Assembly: GCF_016595235.1 (NCBI RefSeq)
Contig: NZ_JAENHL010000004.1
Span: forward strand, 586,343 to 650,342
Reading direction: 5' to 3'
From: Taklimakanibacter albus
GTDB taxonomy: Bacteria > Pseudomonadota > Alphaproteobacteria > Rhizobiales > Aestuariivirgaceae
Length of the DNA stretch: 64,000 bases
Both the position numbers and the translations under genes were made by a program. Positions 51,199 to 59,484 of the stretch are shown here, piece after piece. The stretch's first letter is position 1, and each line of letters begins with the position of its first letter. Below the pieces are notes generated by a model. That model ran no database searches and was not told the DNA's origin. It saw only the letters and a program-made list of their open reading frames with translations.

Positions 51199-53286
51199 TC
51201 AGCCATCGATCATCTGCAGCTCGCGCCTCGCCACAATGCTGTCAGGGTTCTCCTCGAGCTGACGGGCATATTTGTGGCCGGAATAGATCGACTGCGCGAT
51301 GGTCGCGGGCGAAAGGCAATCGCCGATCCGGACCAGTGACTTCAAGCCGGCCGGCAATACATCTTCTGGCCCGGCAAGGTCGTGATAAAGGTGGTCATTG
51401 CAGATGCGCGACGTCACGGGGATGAAGCTTCGCGCCTCGATCTGAGTTTGCCGACCGGTAAAGACGCATTCACAAGTCACATGCCCGCCGTCGACCGCGA
51501 CGATGTCGGTATTCGCGACGATGGTCACACCGAGCTTCAACAACCGCTCTTGAATGAAGGTCTGGTCGCCGGTGTAGACGGTCCAGCTGGACGCCAGCGC
51601 CGTCGTGGTCACCAGGGTGACGGCGCGCCCCTGCTTCGCCAGGAGCTCCGCCAGCGTGCCTCCCATGAAGTAATGATCGTCGTCGAATATGACGATCGGG
51701 CCGTCGATGACCTGACCATTCATGACGTCATCGGGCGATAGCACTATACTGTGATCGTTGCGCGGAATCGGGCGGGCGTGACTCCTTCCAACGCCGTCAT
51801 GGCGCCAATGCGCTCCGGTGGCCAGCGCGACATGGTCATAGCCGAATTCGAGTATCTGCTCGGCCGTCAGATCGCTTTCCGGGTAAAGCTCCACATTGGG
51901 GAGCTTGTTCAGCTGGGTCAGCCGGTAGTCGCGGACCCTGATCCACTCACCGAGCCCCGGCAGCCGGGTAACCTTGAGCAAATGCCCGCCCAGATCGCGC
52001 GATGACTCGGCCAGGGCAACCGCATAGCCGCGTTTGCCGAGAGCGTGCGCGGCTTCAAGTCCGGCCGGTCCAGACCCCACGACCAGAACTCTGCTCTGCG
52101 ACCGGCTGATGTTCAGTCTTTCCGGATGCCAGCCACGCCGCCACTCTTCCATCATGGTCGGATTCTGCGTGCAGCGCGCCGGGGTCACCATGAACTGGCT
52201 GGCAATGCAGATATTGCAGCCGATGCACTCGCGAATATCCTCGGGCCTGCCCTCCTTGATTTTGTTGGGCAGGAAGGGATCGGCGATCGAGGGTCGCGCC
52301 GCGCCGATGAAATCGACTAGGCCGCGCTTGACCAACGACACCATCGTGTCGGGCGAGGTCAGCCTGCCGACCGACACCACGGGCTTGGTCGAGACTTTCC
52401 TGACATGTTCGAGCCAGGGCTCCATCCAGTTTTCCCGGGAGAAGCGCGATGTCGGCCAGTCGATATAGCCGACGGTGAGGTCCCAGAGATCGGGAAGCTC
52501 GGCAAGCAGCTCCATGGCGTCGCGCGCTTCTTCCCTCCCCATTCCGTGATCGGCAACCGCGTCATCCAGGGAAAACCGGATGGCGACAGCGCGCTGGCTG
52601 CCGATTTCTTCCCGCGTTTCCTCGAGTATCTCGCGGATGAGCCGAGTCCGGTTCTCCAGACTGCCGCCATATTCGTCGGTTCTCTGGTTGATACGGGGAG
52701 ACAGGAAGTCGTGCAGGATGCTGACACCATGAGCGACATAGAGATAGACGAGATCGAAACCGGCCTGCCTGGCCCGGCGCACACCCTGCCGGTGCCACAA
52801 GCGCAGATCCTTGATGTCGGATTTCGACATGGCGCGGGAATGCGAAGGGAAGTCGCCCAAGGGCGAGGGCCGCGGCGACGGGCTGTAGGCCACCTCGCGG
52901 CTGTCGCGATTATGAGAATAGGCGCCGGTCAAAACGGTTTCGCACCCGGCCAGCGATCCATGCTTATGAACCGCATCGACCATCAAGGCGTTGGCGGCGA
53001 TATCATCGTCATTCCACAGCCGCGCATGGCCCGTCGGAGATGGGTCACCTGAGGGGTGAACCGAACAAAACTCCGTGCAGACGACCGCCCAGCCCCCCTC
53101 GGCCTTGGTGCCGCGCATGCCGGCCACCGTATTGGGATAGCGGTAACCGGCGCCATTGCAGTGCGGCACCTGATAAAACCGGTTCCTGGCCACCAGCGGG
53201 CCGATCTTCACCGGTTCGAACAATATATCGTATCGAGGGTCACGCTCGATTTCGCGCTCGGATTTGACCGTGATGTCGAAGTCCAT
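51199..53286 (-). CDS. Trimethylamine/dimethylamine dehydrogenase-like iron-sulfur flavoprotein
   Basis: This 695-residue enzyme is built like trimethylamine dehydrogenase. An N-terminal TIM barrel binds FMN and contains RDPRYDILFEPVKIGP and FYQVPHCNGAG. C43 matches the cysteine that forms the 6-S-cysteinyl FMN bond. [4Fe-4S] cysteines are C354, C357, C360 and C372, and an ADP-binding domain has LVVGSGPAGLEAA (about 402-412). Of the aromatic bowl that binds trimethylammonium, Tyr60 appears as Phe (F73), Trp264 is kept (W268), and the Trp in the loop after CISRW is replaced (CIASQ). Another secondary or tertiary amine is likely the substrate. The start at 53286 is preferred over a long upstream frame. 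Confidence 0.87.
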   Translation of the reverse strand: MDFDITVKSEREIERDPRYDILFEPVKIGPLVARNRFYQVPHCNGAGYRYPNTVAGMRGTKAEGGWAVVCTEFCSVHPSGDPSPTGHARLWNDDDIAANALMVDAVHKHGSLAGCETVLTGAYSHNRDSREVAYSPSPRPSPLGDFPSHSRAMSKSDIKDLRLWHRQGVRRARQAGFDLVYLYVAHGVSILHDFLSPRINQRTDEYGGSLENRTRLIREILEETREEIGSQRAVAIRFSLDDAVADHGMGREEARDAMELLAELPDLWDLTVGYIDWPTSRFSRENWMEPWLEHVRKVSTKPVVSVGRLTSPDTMVSLVKRGLVDFIGAARPSIADPFLPNKIKEGRPEDIRECIGCNICIASQFMVTPARCTQNPTMMEEWRRGWHPERLNISRSQSRVLVVGSGPAGLEAAHALGKRGYAVALAESSRDLGGHLLKVTRLPGLGEWIRVRDYRLTQLNKLPNVELYPESDLTAEQILEFGYDHVALATGAHWRHDGVGRSHARPIPRNDHSIVLSPDDVMNGQVIDGPIVIFDDDHYFMGGTLAELLAKQGRAVTLVTTTALASSWTVYTGDQTFIQERLLKLGVTIVANTDIVAVDGGHVTCECVFTGRQTQIEARSFIPVTSRICNDHLYHDLAGPEDVLPAGLKSLVRIGDCLSPATIAQSIYSGHKYARQLEENPDSIVARRELQMIDG

Positions 53287-53374
53287 TCCCGCGGCTCCCA
53301 GCTTAGGTTGACTGAGATCATACTCGGTAGTATGAAGATACTGCAAGATGTAATTTCGCTGAAGGGGAATCTCG
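53287..53374. promoter_or_regulatory. Divergent promoter with ATAC-N6-GTAT operator
   Basis: ATACTCGGTAGTAT at 53320-53333 (part of CATACT-cggt-AGTATG, 53319-53334) is a perfect-arm palindrome between the amine-dehydrogenase-like gene and the cupin gene. It differs by one base from the site before the PotD-like gene (49650-49663). AAGGGG before 53375 is the cupin ribosome site. Confidence 0.7.
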
Positions 53375-53749
53375 ATGAGCGTCAGGCTATTTCGCCGGTC
53401 GGAAGTGGACTTTGTTCCGGTGGATCCGTCGGCGACGCCCGACGGCGAATACGCGCTGGCCCGCCTGATCGGCGTGAAGCAAAGCTCGACGCTGGGCGGC
53501 GGCCTCGTCAAATTCGACAATTGCTCGATCGAGTGGACACTTCTCTACGATGAAATTCTGGTCGTCCTGTCCGGCAATTTCAGATTGAGATATGGCGAAC
53601 AGCTCGAAAACAGCTTGGACGCCGGACCGGGTGACGTCCTCTGGCTGCCTGAGAAGACCCACCTCGCTTATGAGGGGGAGAAGGCCGAGCTGTTCTTCGC
53701 CGTCTATCCCGGCAATTGGCGGACGCTCAACGGCTTTCCTGAAGTCTGA
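53375..53749 (+). CDS. EutQ-like cupin protein
   Basis: This 124-residue single-domain cupin resembles the ethanolamine-utilisation EutQ family. It has a first strand motif FDNCSIEWTLLYDEILVVLSG, then AGPGDVLWLPEKTHLAYEGEKAELFFAVYPGNW. AAGGGG precedes the ATG. It diverges from the amine-dehydrogenase-like gene and shares its operator. The typical cupin metal histidines are mostly absent, so a binding or phosphotransfer-type role as proposed for EutQ is possible. The function is unclear. Confidence 0.82.
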   Translation: MSVRLFRRSEVDFVPVDPSATPDGEYALARLIGVKQSSTLGGGLVKFDNCSIEWTLLYDEILVVLSGNFRLRYGEQLENSLDAGPGDVLWLPEKTHLAYEGEKAELFFAVYPGNWRTLNGFPEV

Positions 53750-54437
53750 CATAGCCGGCTTCACTCTTCGGCAGGCCCGCCTTCGAGTCCAATCCAAAGA
53801 TCACCTGGTTGGCGACCGCCTCCGCGATGAAGAGGCGATCGACATCCATTTCATTCGCCTTCGGGCGATACCAGTTCGAGACGGAATCCAACCCGCCCAT
53901 GAGGGTCTTCGTGCATATATCCAGATTGGGGACGAGCAAGCTCCCCTCCCGCGCGCATTCTTCGATGACATGAGCAAACAGTCGCTCGTAGCCGGCGCGC
54001 AGGCTGGTCAGCTGCCGCAAGGCACCGCGTTGTTGCGGCGTGAGCGCCCGGTCGACATGTACATCGACGGCCTGCTTGATCACATGGTGGTAGGACAGCG
54101 TTCGCATCAGCAGGAGCGTGTGCGCAATGGCCATTGCCTTGAGTCGGGCGAGCGGCTCCAGGCCGCTGCGCGCATGCGGTTGAACCGTGTCGCGCGCCAG
54201 CTCGATGCCCCTCTGATAGACGGCGAAGAAGAGATCGATCTTCGATTTGAATTTGTAGTAGATGAGCCCCTTGGTGGAGTCCAAACGATCGGCGATGTCA
54301 TCGATTGTCGCCGCATCAAAGCCGGATTCCATGAAGCAGTCGGCCGCCGCATCCAGAATCTCGATGGTTCGGTCAGCCCCTTCTTCACGGCCTCCCGCTC
54401 CTGCCGTCTGCCTGCCAGAACTTCTGCGTGCCCGCAT
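53727..54437 (-). CDS. TetR-family transcriptional regulator of the amine cluster
   Basis: This 236-residue TetR regulator has an arginine-rich N-terminus, then ILDAAADCFMESGFDAATIDDIADRLDSTKGLIYYKFKSKIDLFF. Its end overlaps the convergent cupin gene by 23 bp. The promoter region before its start (54467-54480, ATACGACTCCGTAT) has the same ATAC-N6-GTAT outline as the two other cluster sites, which makes it the best candidate for the shared repressor. Confidence 0.88.
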   Translation of the reverse strand: MRARRSSGRQTAGAGGREEGADRTIEILDAAADCFMESGFDAATIDDIADRLDSTKGLIYYKFKSKIDLFFAVYQRGIELARDTVQPHARSGLEPLARLKAMAIAHTLLLMRTLSYHHVIKQAVDVHVDRALTPQQRGALRQLTSLRAGYERLFAHVIEECAREGSLLVPNLDICTKTLMGGLDSVSNWYRPKANEMDVDRLFIAEAVANQVIFGLDSKAGLPKSEAGYVRLQESR

Positions 54438-54466
54438 TTTGCCTCGCCAGCCGTAAATCGGTATTC

Positions 54467-54480
54467 ATACGACTCCGTAT
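54467..54480. promoter_or_regulatory. ATAC-N6-GTAT palindrome between TetR and AroE-like genes
   Basis: ATACGACTCCGTAT (palindrome with CG/CG inner pairs) lies between the TetR start (54437) and the AroE-like gene (54496). It has the same 14-bp outline as sites at 49650 and 53320 but a different core. It may be the TetR autoregulatory site. Confidence 0.5.
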
Positions 54481-54495
54481 CACTATACTAAATCC

Positions 54496-55335
54496 ATGAA
54501 AAGCCATTCGTCCTCCTTGGCCAGCACGGCCCCGATGATAACCGGCAAGACCGCACTTGTTGGCATCCTCGCCGACCCGATTGCCCATGTCCAAACCCCG
54601 CAGCGGCTGAATGCCTGGTTCAGGGACCACGGCCATGACGCCATCCTTGTCCCTATGCATGTGGGGGCGGACGATCTGGCGTCGCTCGTTCAAAGCCTGC
54701 GCCGGCTCAGGAATCTCACCGGCCTTGTCGTGACCGTGCCACATAAGGAGGCTTTCGCCCTGCTCTGCGATCAGTTGGGCGAGGGAGCGTCAATGGTCGG
54801 CGCGGTCAATGCCGTCAAACGTCTATCAGACGGCCGCTTGCTTGGCGAAAATTTCGACGGTGCGGGATTTGTGGGCGGGTTGCGGGCGGCCGGGATCAAT
54901 CCCGCTGGTCACGACGTTCTTATGGCCGGCGCCGGCGGCGCGGCACGGGCGATCGGATTCGCCCTCGCTCGCGCTGATGTCGCCTCCCTTTCGATCTTCA
55001 ATCGCAACCATGCCAAGGCTGATGCGCTCGCTCGGGCAATTCAGTCGCACTTCCCGAAACTGCCGATCGCGGCCGTTGCGGATCCGCCAACAGAGAAATT
55101 TTCCCTCATTGTGAACGCCACGAGTCTCGGCCTCTCGGAAGCCGATCCTCTCCCGGTTCCGGCGGCCTTGCTGCGACCCGGGACCACTGTGGCCGAGGTC
55201 ATCATGAAGCCGGAACGGACGAAGCTCCTCGATGTGGCCGCCGGGCATGGTTGCCGGATTCATCCCGGCCGCCATATGCTCGAGGCGCAGATCGAGCTGC
55301 TCGGCAGCTTCGTGCTCGCCGGTATCGACTCTTAA
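54496..55335 (+). CDS. AroE (shikimate dehydrogenase)-family protein with altered substrate pocket
   Basis: This 279-residue AroE-fold dehydrogenase keeps the catalytic Lys84 (VVTVPHKEAF) and Asp121 (ENFDGAG), and the nucleotide motif AGAGGAARAIGFAL. The shikimate-binding Ser-x-Ser loop (consensus NPIxHSxSP) reads ADPIAHVQTP, so both serines are lost. The conserved NTDG reads NFDG. The enzyme therefore probably reduces a different hydroxy or keto acid. Starts at 54496 or 54535 (MITGKTALV) are both possible. Its stop overlaps the convergent SDR gene. Confidence 0.85.
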   Translation: MKSHSSSLASTAPMITGKTALVGILADPIAHVQTPQRLNAWFRDHGHDAILVPMHVGADDLASLVQSLRRLRNLTGLVVTVPHKEAFALLCDQLGEGASMVGAVNAVKRLSDGRLLGENFDGAGFVGGLRAAGINPAGHDVLMAGAGGAARAIGFALARADVASLSIFNRNHAKADALARAIQSHFPKLPIAAVADPPTEKFSLIVNATSLGLSEADPLPVPAALLRPGTTVAEVIMKPERTKLLDVAAGHGCRIHPGRHMLEAQIELLGSFVLAGIDS

Positions 55336-56081
55336 TACGTCGCGCGTCCGCCCGACACGTCGAACACGGCACCCGTCGAGAATGAGCATTCCTCGCTGGC
55401 GAGGAAGGTGACGAGGCTCGCCACTTCATCGACCTCACCGAAACGCCCCATCGGAATCTTCGACAGCATGAAGTCGATATGGGCCTGCGTCATCTGATCG
55501 AATATCGGCGTCTTGACCGCTGCCGGCGTCACGCAATTGACGGTGATCCGGCTTTTGGCGAGCTCCTTGCCCAGCGACTTGGTGAGGCCGATGACCGCCG
55601 CCTTGGAGGTCGAATAGGCCGAGGCATTCGGATTGCCTTCCTTGCCCGCGATCGAGGCGATATTGACGATGCGGCCATAGTCGTTCTTCTGCATCACCGG
55701 CACGATAGTGCGGCAGCAATAGAAGACGCCGTTCACATTGATGTCGATCACCTGGCGCCATTTGTCCGACGGATAATCCCAGGTCGTGGCATTGGGACCG
55801 GTGATGGCGGCACTCGTCACCAGCACGTCGATGCGGCCGAACTTCTTTACCGTCTCGGCGACCGCGGCCGTGACACTCTCTTCTCGGGCGACATCGACGG
55901 CGACGCCAAACGCCTGAGCGCCGATCTTGCCCGCGGCCTTGCTTCCGGCCCCCGCATCGACGTCCCAGATCGCGACCGAACCGCCCTCCGCGACAATGCG
56001 CTCCGATATGGCGAAGCCGATCCCCGAGGCTCCCCCGGTGACCACCGCGACGCGTCCTTTGAACCTTCCGGCAAACTGCAT
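55332..56081 (-). CDS. Short-chain dehydrogenase/reductase (FabG-like)
   Basis: This 249-residue classical SDR has VVTGGASGIGFAISERIVAEG, VTSAAITGPNATTW, NIASIAGKEGNPNAS, YSTSK with Tyr and Lys, and the C-terminal STGAVFDVSGGRATY. That ending is shared by a group of proteobacterial SDRs acting on sugar acids or hydroxy acids. It diverges from the PfpI gene; their 133-bp intergenic region holds two CTTAAGT elements (56095 and 56133). Confidence 0.88.
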   Translation of the reverse strand: MQFAGRFKGRVAVVTGGASGIGFAISERIVAEGGSVAIWDVDAGAGSKAAGKIGAQAFGVAVDVAREESVTAAVAETVKKFGRIDVLVTSAAITGPNATTWDYPSDKWRQVIDINVNGVFYCCRTIVPVMQKNDYGRIVNIASIAGKEGNPNASAYSTSKAAVIGLTKSLGKELAKSRITVNCVTPAAVKTPIFDQMTQAHIDFMLSKIPMGRFGEVDEVASLVTFLASEECSFSTGAVFDVSGGRATY

Positions 56082-56214
56082 ATTATCCCTCTGTCTTAAG
56101 TCGAAATCGGCCGGACCATTTCACGCGAAAGGCTTAAGTGCAAGCCATTAAACGCGTGACCGCCATTTCGGAATATGCGACACTCTTGAAAAGTATGACA
56201 ATTGGGAGAAACGC

Positions 56215-56967
56215 ATGAACAAGCCTGTCCATCCAGCCCCCGCCGGCGACGCCGGCGTCGTCCGCATCCAGCAATTCGAAAGCCCGGCCGGCGTGCCGCT
56301 GCTCTCGACTCAGATGCTCGCCACCGCCGACGGCGACCTCAATCGCGAGCTCAACAGCTTTCTGTTCGACCCGCCGTCCAACCCCAATCTGCTCAAAGGC
56401 AAGAAGATCGCCATCTGCTGCACCAATGGCGTGGAAGAGGTGGAAATCCTCGGCGCCCACCGCTGGTTGAGCGAGCATGGCGCCACCGTCCATGTCGTTG
56501 CGCCCAAGGCCGGCCCGTTGCCGCCCTCCTATGGCGTGAAGATGCCGCCCATCGCCGAGACCCATGTGCTGGCGATCCGCCTGATGGAGAATGGCGGCTG
56601 GCTCAAGATCGACCAATATCTCGAGACCGCGAAGGCGTCCGACTATGATGCCATCATTCTGCCGGGCGGCTGCTGGAATCCGGATTTCCTGCGCGCCGAC
56701 AAGAACGCCATCGCCTTCGTGCAGGAGATGTACAAGGCGGGCAAGCCGGTCTGCGGCATCTGCCACGGCCCCTGGGTGCTGATCAGCGCCAGGCTGCTGA
56801 AAGGCAAGAAAGCCACCGCCGTCTGGAACATCCACATCGATCTCGAAAATGCCGGCGCCACCGTCATCGACGAGCCGGTGGTGGTCGACGGCAATCTCAT
56901 CACCGCGCGTTTCCCCTACGACCTGCCGCGCATGGTCGAGGCACTGGTGAAGCAGCTGGTGAAATAG
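56215..56967 (+). CDS. DJ-1/PfpI family protein
   Basis: This 250-residue DJ-1/PfpI-superfamily protein has an N-terminal extension of about 60 residues. The fold then reads KKIAICCTNGVEEVEILGAHRW (with the catalytic-partner glutamate), DAIILPGGCWNPDF and the nucleophile cysteine in VCGICHGPWVLISARLL. These features fit deglycase/glyoxalase III-like or protein-hydrolase activities. GGGAG precedes the ATG. It is a monocistronic unit. Confidence 0.88.
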   Translation: MNKPVHPAPAGDAGVVRIQQFESPAGVPLLSTQMLATADGDLNRELNSFLFDPPSNPNLLKGKKIAICCTNGVEEVEILGAHRWLSEHGATVHVVAPKAGPLPPSYGVKMPPIAETHVLAIRLMENGGWLKIDQYLETAKASDYDAIILPGGCWNPDFLRADKNAIAFVQEMYKAGKPVCGICHGPWVLISARLLKGKKATAVWNIHIDLENAGATVIDEPVVVDGNLITARFPYDLPRMVEALVKQLVK

Positions 56968-56999
56968 TGGTCGGAGGGTAGTGGGGAAGGAAGCTCCCC

Positions 57000-57944
57000 C
57001 TACCCCTTGATCTTCCACTCCTTCATCACCTTCAGCGTATCCGCGAAGGATCTGATCCCCGCATCCGAGCCGAGGCCGGTCGCCACGAGCCCCGCCGAGG
57101 CCTGAGCGAACCGCAATGACGTCTCGACATCCATCTTGTGATGGAGCGCCGCGATGAAACCCGCGTCGAAGGCGTCGCCGCAACCCGTCGTGTCCACCAC
57201 CTTGACCTCATAGGCCGGCGACTTCAGCCGCGTGCCATCCTTATGCGCATAGAAAGCGCCCTCGCCGCCCAGCGTGAAGACGCAACAAGCAGCGCCCCGG
57301 TCGAGATAGAACTTGGCACAGTCATCCGGCGACGACTGCCCCGACATGTCGCGCGCCTCCTCGATCGACGGCATGAAATAATCGATATAGGGCAGCAGCG
57401 GCTCGACGATGCCGAGCGTCTCAGGCGATGCCGCGATGAGATCGAAGGTAACGGTGCGCCCGCGCTTCTTGGCCTCCTTCAGCAATATCGCGCTCGCCGG
57501 CCCATCGAGCCGCTTGAGCAGTCCGGTGCCACCCAGATGAATGATCGGCGCATCGAAGACCTGATCATAGGCCGAGGCCGGCACGTCGAAATAATCGGAG
57601 GCGCCGCGCACATGCAGCGCCGGCCGGTCGCCATTGGGCCTGACATTGAGGATAGTCGCCGAGGTCGGCACGCCTTTGAGGCGCTGCATCGCCGAGGTGT
57701 CGATGCCGTGCTTCTCGAGCGTCAGCAGCACCCAGTCGGCCTTCTCGTCATCACCGACCGCGCCCACCGCGAGGCTCCTGAGACCGAGCTTCGCCGTATC
57801 GACGACGGTACCGCCCGCCGTGCCGGCGACGGTGAGCCTGATCTCCTCGATGAAGTCGACATTGCCGCGCTCAGGGATGCGGGTGACGGGCCGGCCCAGC
57901 ACGTCAAGGATATAGAGGCCGATGACGGAGACGTCGTAGCGCAT
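57000..57944 (-). CDS. PfkB-family carbohydrate kinase
   Basis: This 314-residue ribokinase-fold kinase has VAGTAGGTVVDTAKLGL and SDYFDVPASAYD. The C-terminal DTTGCGDAFDAGFIAAL contains the catalytic Asp. It is the last gene of the CUT1 importer operon, 16 bp after a small membrane protein, so it should phosphorylate the imported sugar or polyol. The sugar is not deducible. Confidence 0.9.
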   Translation of the reverse strand: MRYDVSVIGLYILDVLGRPVTRIPERGNVDFIEEIRLTVAGTAGGTVVDTAKLGLRSLAVGAVGDDEKADWVLLTLEKHGIDTSAMQRLKGVPTSATILNVRPNGDRPALHVRGASDYFDVPASAYDQVFDAPIIHLGGTGLLKRLDGPASAILLKEAKKRGRTVTFDLIAASPETLGIVEPLLPYIDYFMPSIEEARDMSGQSSPDDCAKFYLDRGAACCVFTLGGEGAFYAHKDGTRLKSPAYEVKVVDTTGCGDAFDAGFIAALHHKMDVETSLRFAQASAGLVATGLGSDAGIRSFADTLKVMKEWKIKG

Positions 57945-57960
57945 GGGGAGAAAGTTCTGT

Positions 57961-58398
57961 CTATTTCTTGGAAAGATAAGTGACGGCCGCGGCGAATCCG
58001 GCAGCCGCGACGGCGAGCGCCCAGACTAAGGGCTGCAGATAGAAGGCCGGCGTGCCGAGCTGCACCTTGCCGGCCGTGGTGGCCGGATCGGGGGCTTTAA
58101 GGAAGAAGACGCCATAGAGATGCGCGGCGGCGATCGAGATCAACAGCACGCAGCAGAAGATCATCGCCACGACGAGCGCCACCGTGACGATGCTGCGGAC
58201 ACTCACGCCCGGCCGCGCCAAAGGCAGCAGGTTGTTGACGAGGCCGGCCAGCACCACGAGACCGGAGCCCACGGCGAAAAGCGTCAGGCTGAAAGGCTGG
58301 AAGATCAGCAGCAGCGCCAATATGCCGAGCCCGATGATGAAAGCTTCGAGGCGGAGCGCGCCCTGCGGCGTCAAACCCTTTGCCGGCCCCTCGCTCAT
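57961..58398 (-). CDS. Small four-helix membrane protein of the sugar importer operon
   Basis: This 145-residue protein has four hydrophobic segments (about residues 18-38, 40-58, 66-94 and 120-140). Its start overlaps the ATPase stop (ATGA), so it is translationally coupled. Rhizobial CUT1 operons with two ATPases often carry such a small membrane protein. It may be an accessory of the permease. The function is unknown. Confidence 0.8.
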   Translation of the reverse strand: MSEGPAKGLTPQGALRLEAFIIGLGILALLLIFQPFSLTLFAVGSGLVVLAGLVNNLLPLARPGVSVRSIVTVALVVAMIFCCVLLISIAAAHLYGVFFLKAPDPATTAGKVQLGTPAFYLQPLVWALAVAAAGFAAAVTYLSKK

Positions 58399-59483
58399 GC
58401 CCGCACCGCCTTTCCGTCTTCGCCGAATATATGCGTCTGGGTGGGATCGGCGCGCAGATGCAGCTTCTCGCCGATCTTGAATTTGACGTCGCGCGGCACC
58501 ACCACGCGGATGTCGGACTCGTCCGGGGTGCGCGCATGCACCAGCGTCTCCGCCCCCATCGGCTCGATGAGCTCGGCGGTCGCGAGGATCGTATCCTTGG
58601 CCCCGGCGCTGACCGGTGTGAACGCGCGGGGACGTATACCGAGCGTGACCTCTGAGGGCTTGAGGCTGCCGACGGCCGGATTGACCTCGAGTTCCACTCT
58701 TTCGCCGCCGAACTGGATCGTCGCCTTGGCGCCGCTCACTTTTTCGAGCTTGCCCTTGACCAGGTTCATCTGCGGCGTGCCGATGAAGCTCGCCACGAAG
58801 ACATTGGCGGGTTTGGCGAAGACCTGATGCGGGGTGCCGATCTGCTCGATGATGCCGTCGCGCATGATGGCGATGCGGTCCGCCATGGTCAGCGCCTCGA
58901 GCTGGTCATGCGTCACGATCACCGTCGCCTTGGAGAGATTGGACAGCACTTCCTTGATCTGGCCGCGCATCGAATGACGCAGCTCGACATCGAGGCGCGA
59001 CAGAGGCTCGTCGAACAGGAAACAATTGGGCTCGCGCACGATGGCGCGGGCAACGGCGATGCGCTGTTTCTCGCCTTCCGACACCTGCCCCGGCATGCGG
59101 TCGAGCACCTCGGTCAGATGCAGGATTTCCGCCACCCGCCGCACCCGTTTGTCGCGGTCGGGCTTGGAGATCTTCTCGTAATGCAGCGGCATGGCGATAT
59201 TTTCGCCGACGCTCAACGCCGGATAGAGCGCATAGAACTGGAACACCATGGCGATGTCGCGCTTCTCCGGGCTCAGATCATTCATGCGCTTGCCGCCGAT
59301 GACGATGTCGCCCGATGTCACCCGTTCGAGCCCGGCGATCATGCGTAGCGTCGTCGTCTTGCCGCAGCCCGAGGGCCCCAGGAGACAGACGACTTCGCCG
59401 GCAGCGACCGACAAATCGGCATCCTTCACGGCGACGAAATCGCCGAACCTCTTGGTGATCTTGCGGGCTTCGATGGTCGACAT
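58395..59483 (-). CDS. CUT1 ABC ATPase with degenerate signature motif
   Basis: This 362-residue UgpC/MalK-type ATPase has Walker A GPSGCGKTTT (36-45), Q-loop MVFQFYALYP, Walker B CFLFDEPLSRLD (154-165), an intact switch IVTHDQLEA with H192, and a TOBE regulatory domain. The signature motif, normally LSGGQ, reads VSEGE (134-138), so the glycine pair is not canonical. It is encoded with a second ATPase (63205 onward) that has the opposite defect. It follows the MalG-like permease by one base. Confidence 0.9.
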   Translation of the reverse strand: MSTIEARKITKRFGDFVAVKDADLSVAAGEVVCLLGPSGCGKTTTLRMIAGLERVTSGDIVIGGKRMNDLSPEKRDIAMVFQFYALYPALSVGENIAMPLHYEKISKPDRDKRVRRVAEILHLTEVLDRMPGQVSEGEKQRIAVARAIVREPNCFLFDEPLSRLDVELRHSMRGQIKEVLSNLSKATVIVTHDQLEALTMADRIAIMRDGIIEQIGTPHQVFAKPANVFVASFIGTPQMNLVKGKLEKVSGAKATIQFGGERVELEVNPAVGSLKPSEVTLGIRPRAFTPVSAGAKDTILATAELIEPMGAETLVHARTPDESDIRVVVPRDVKFKIGEKLHLRADPTQTHIFGEDGKAVRA

Positions 59484-59484
59484 A

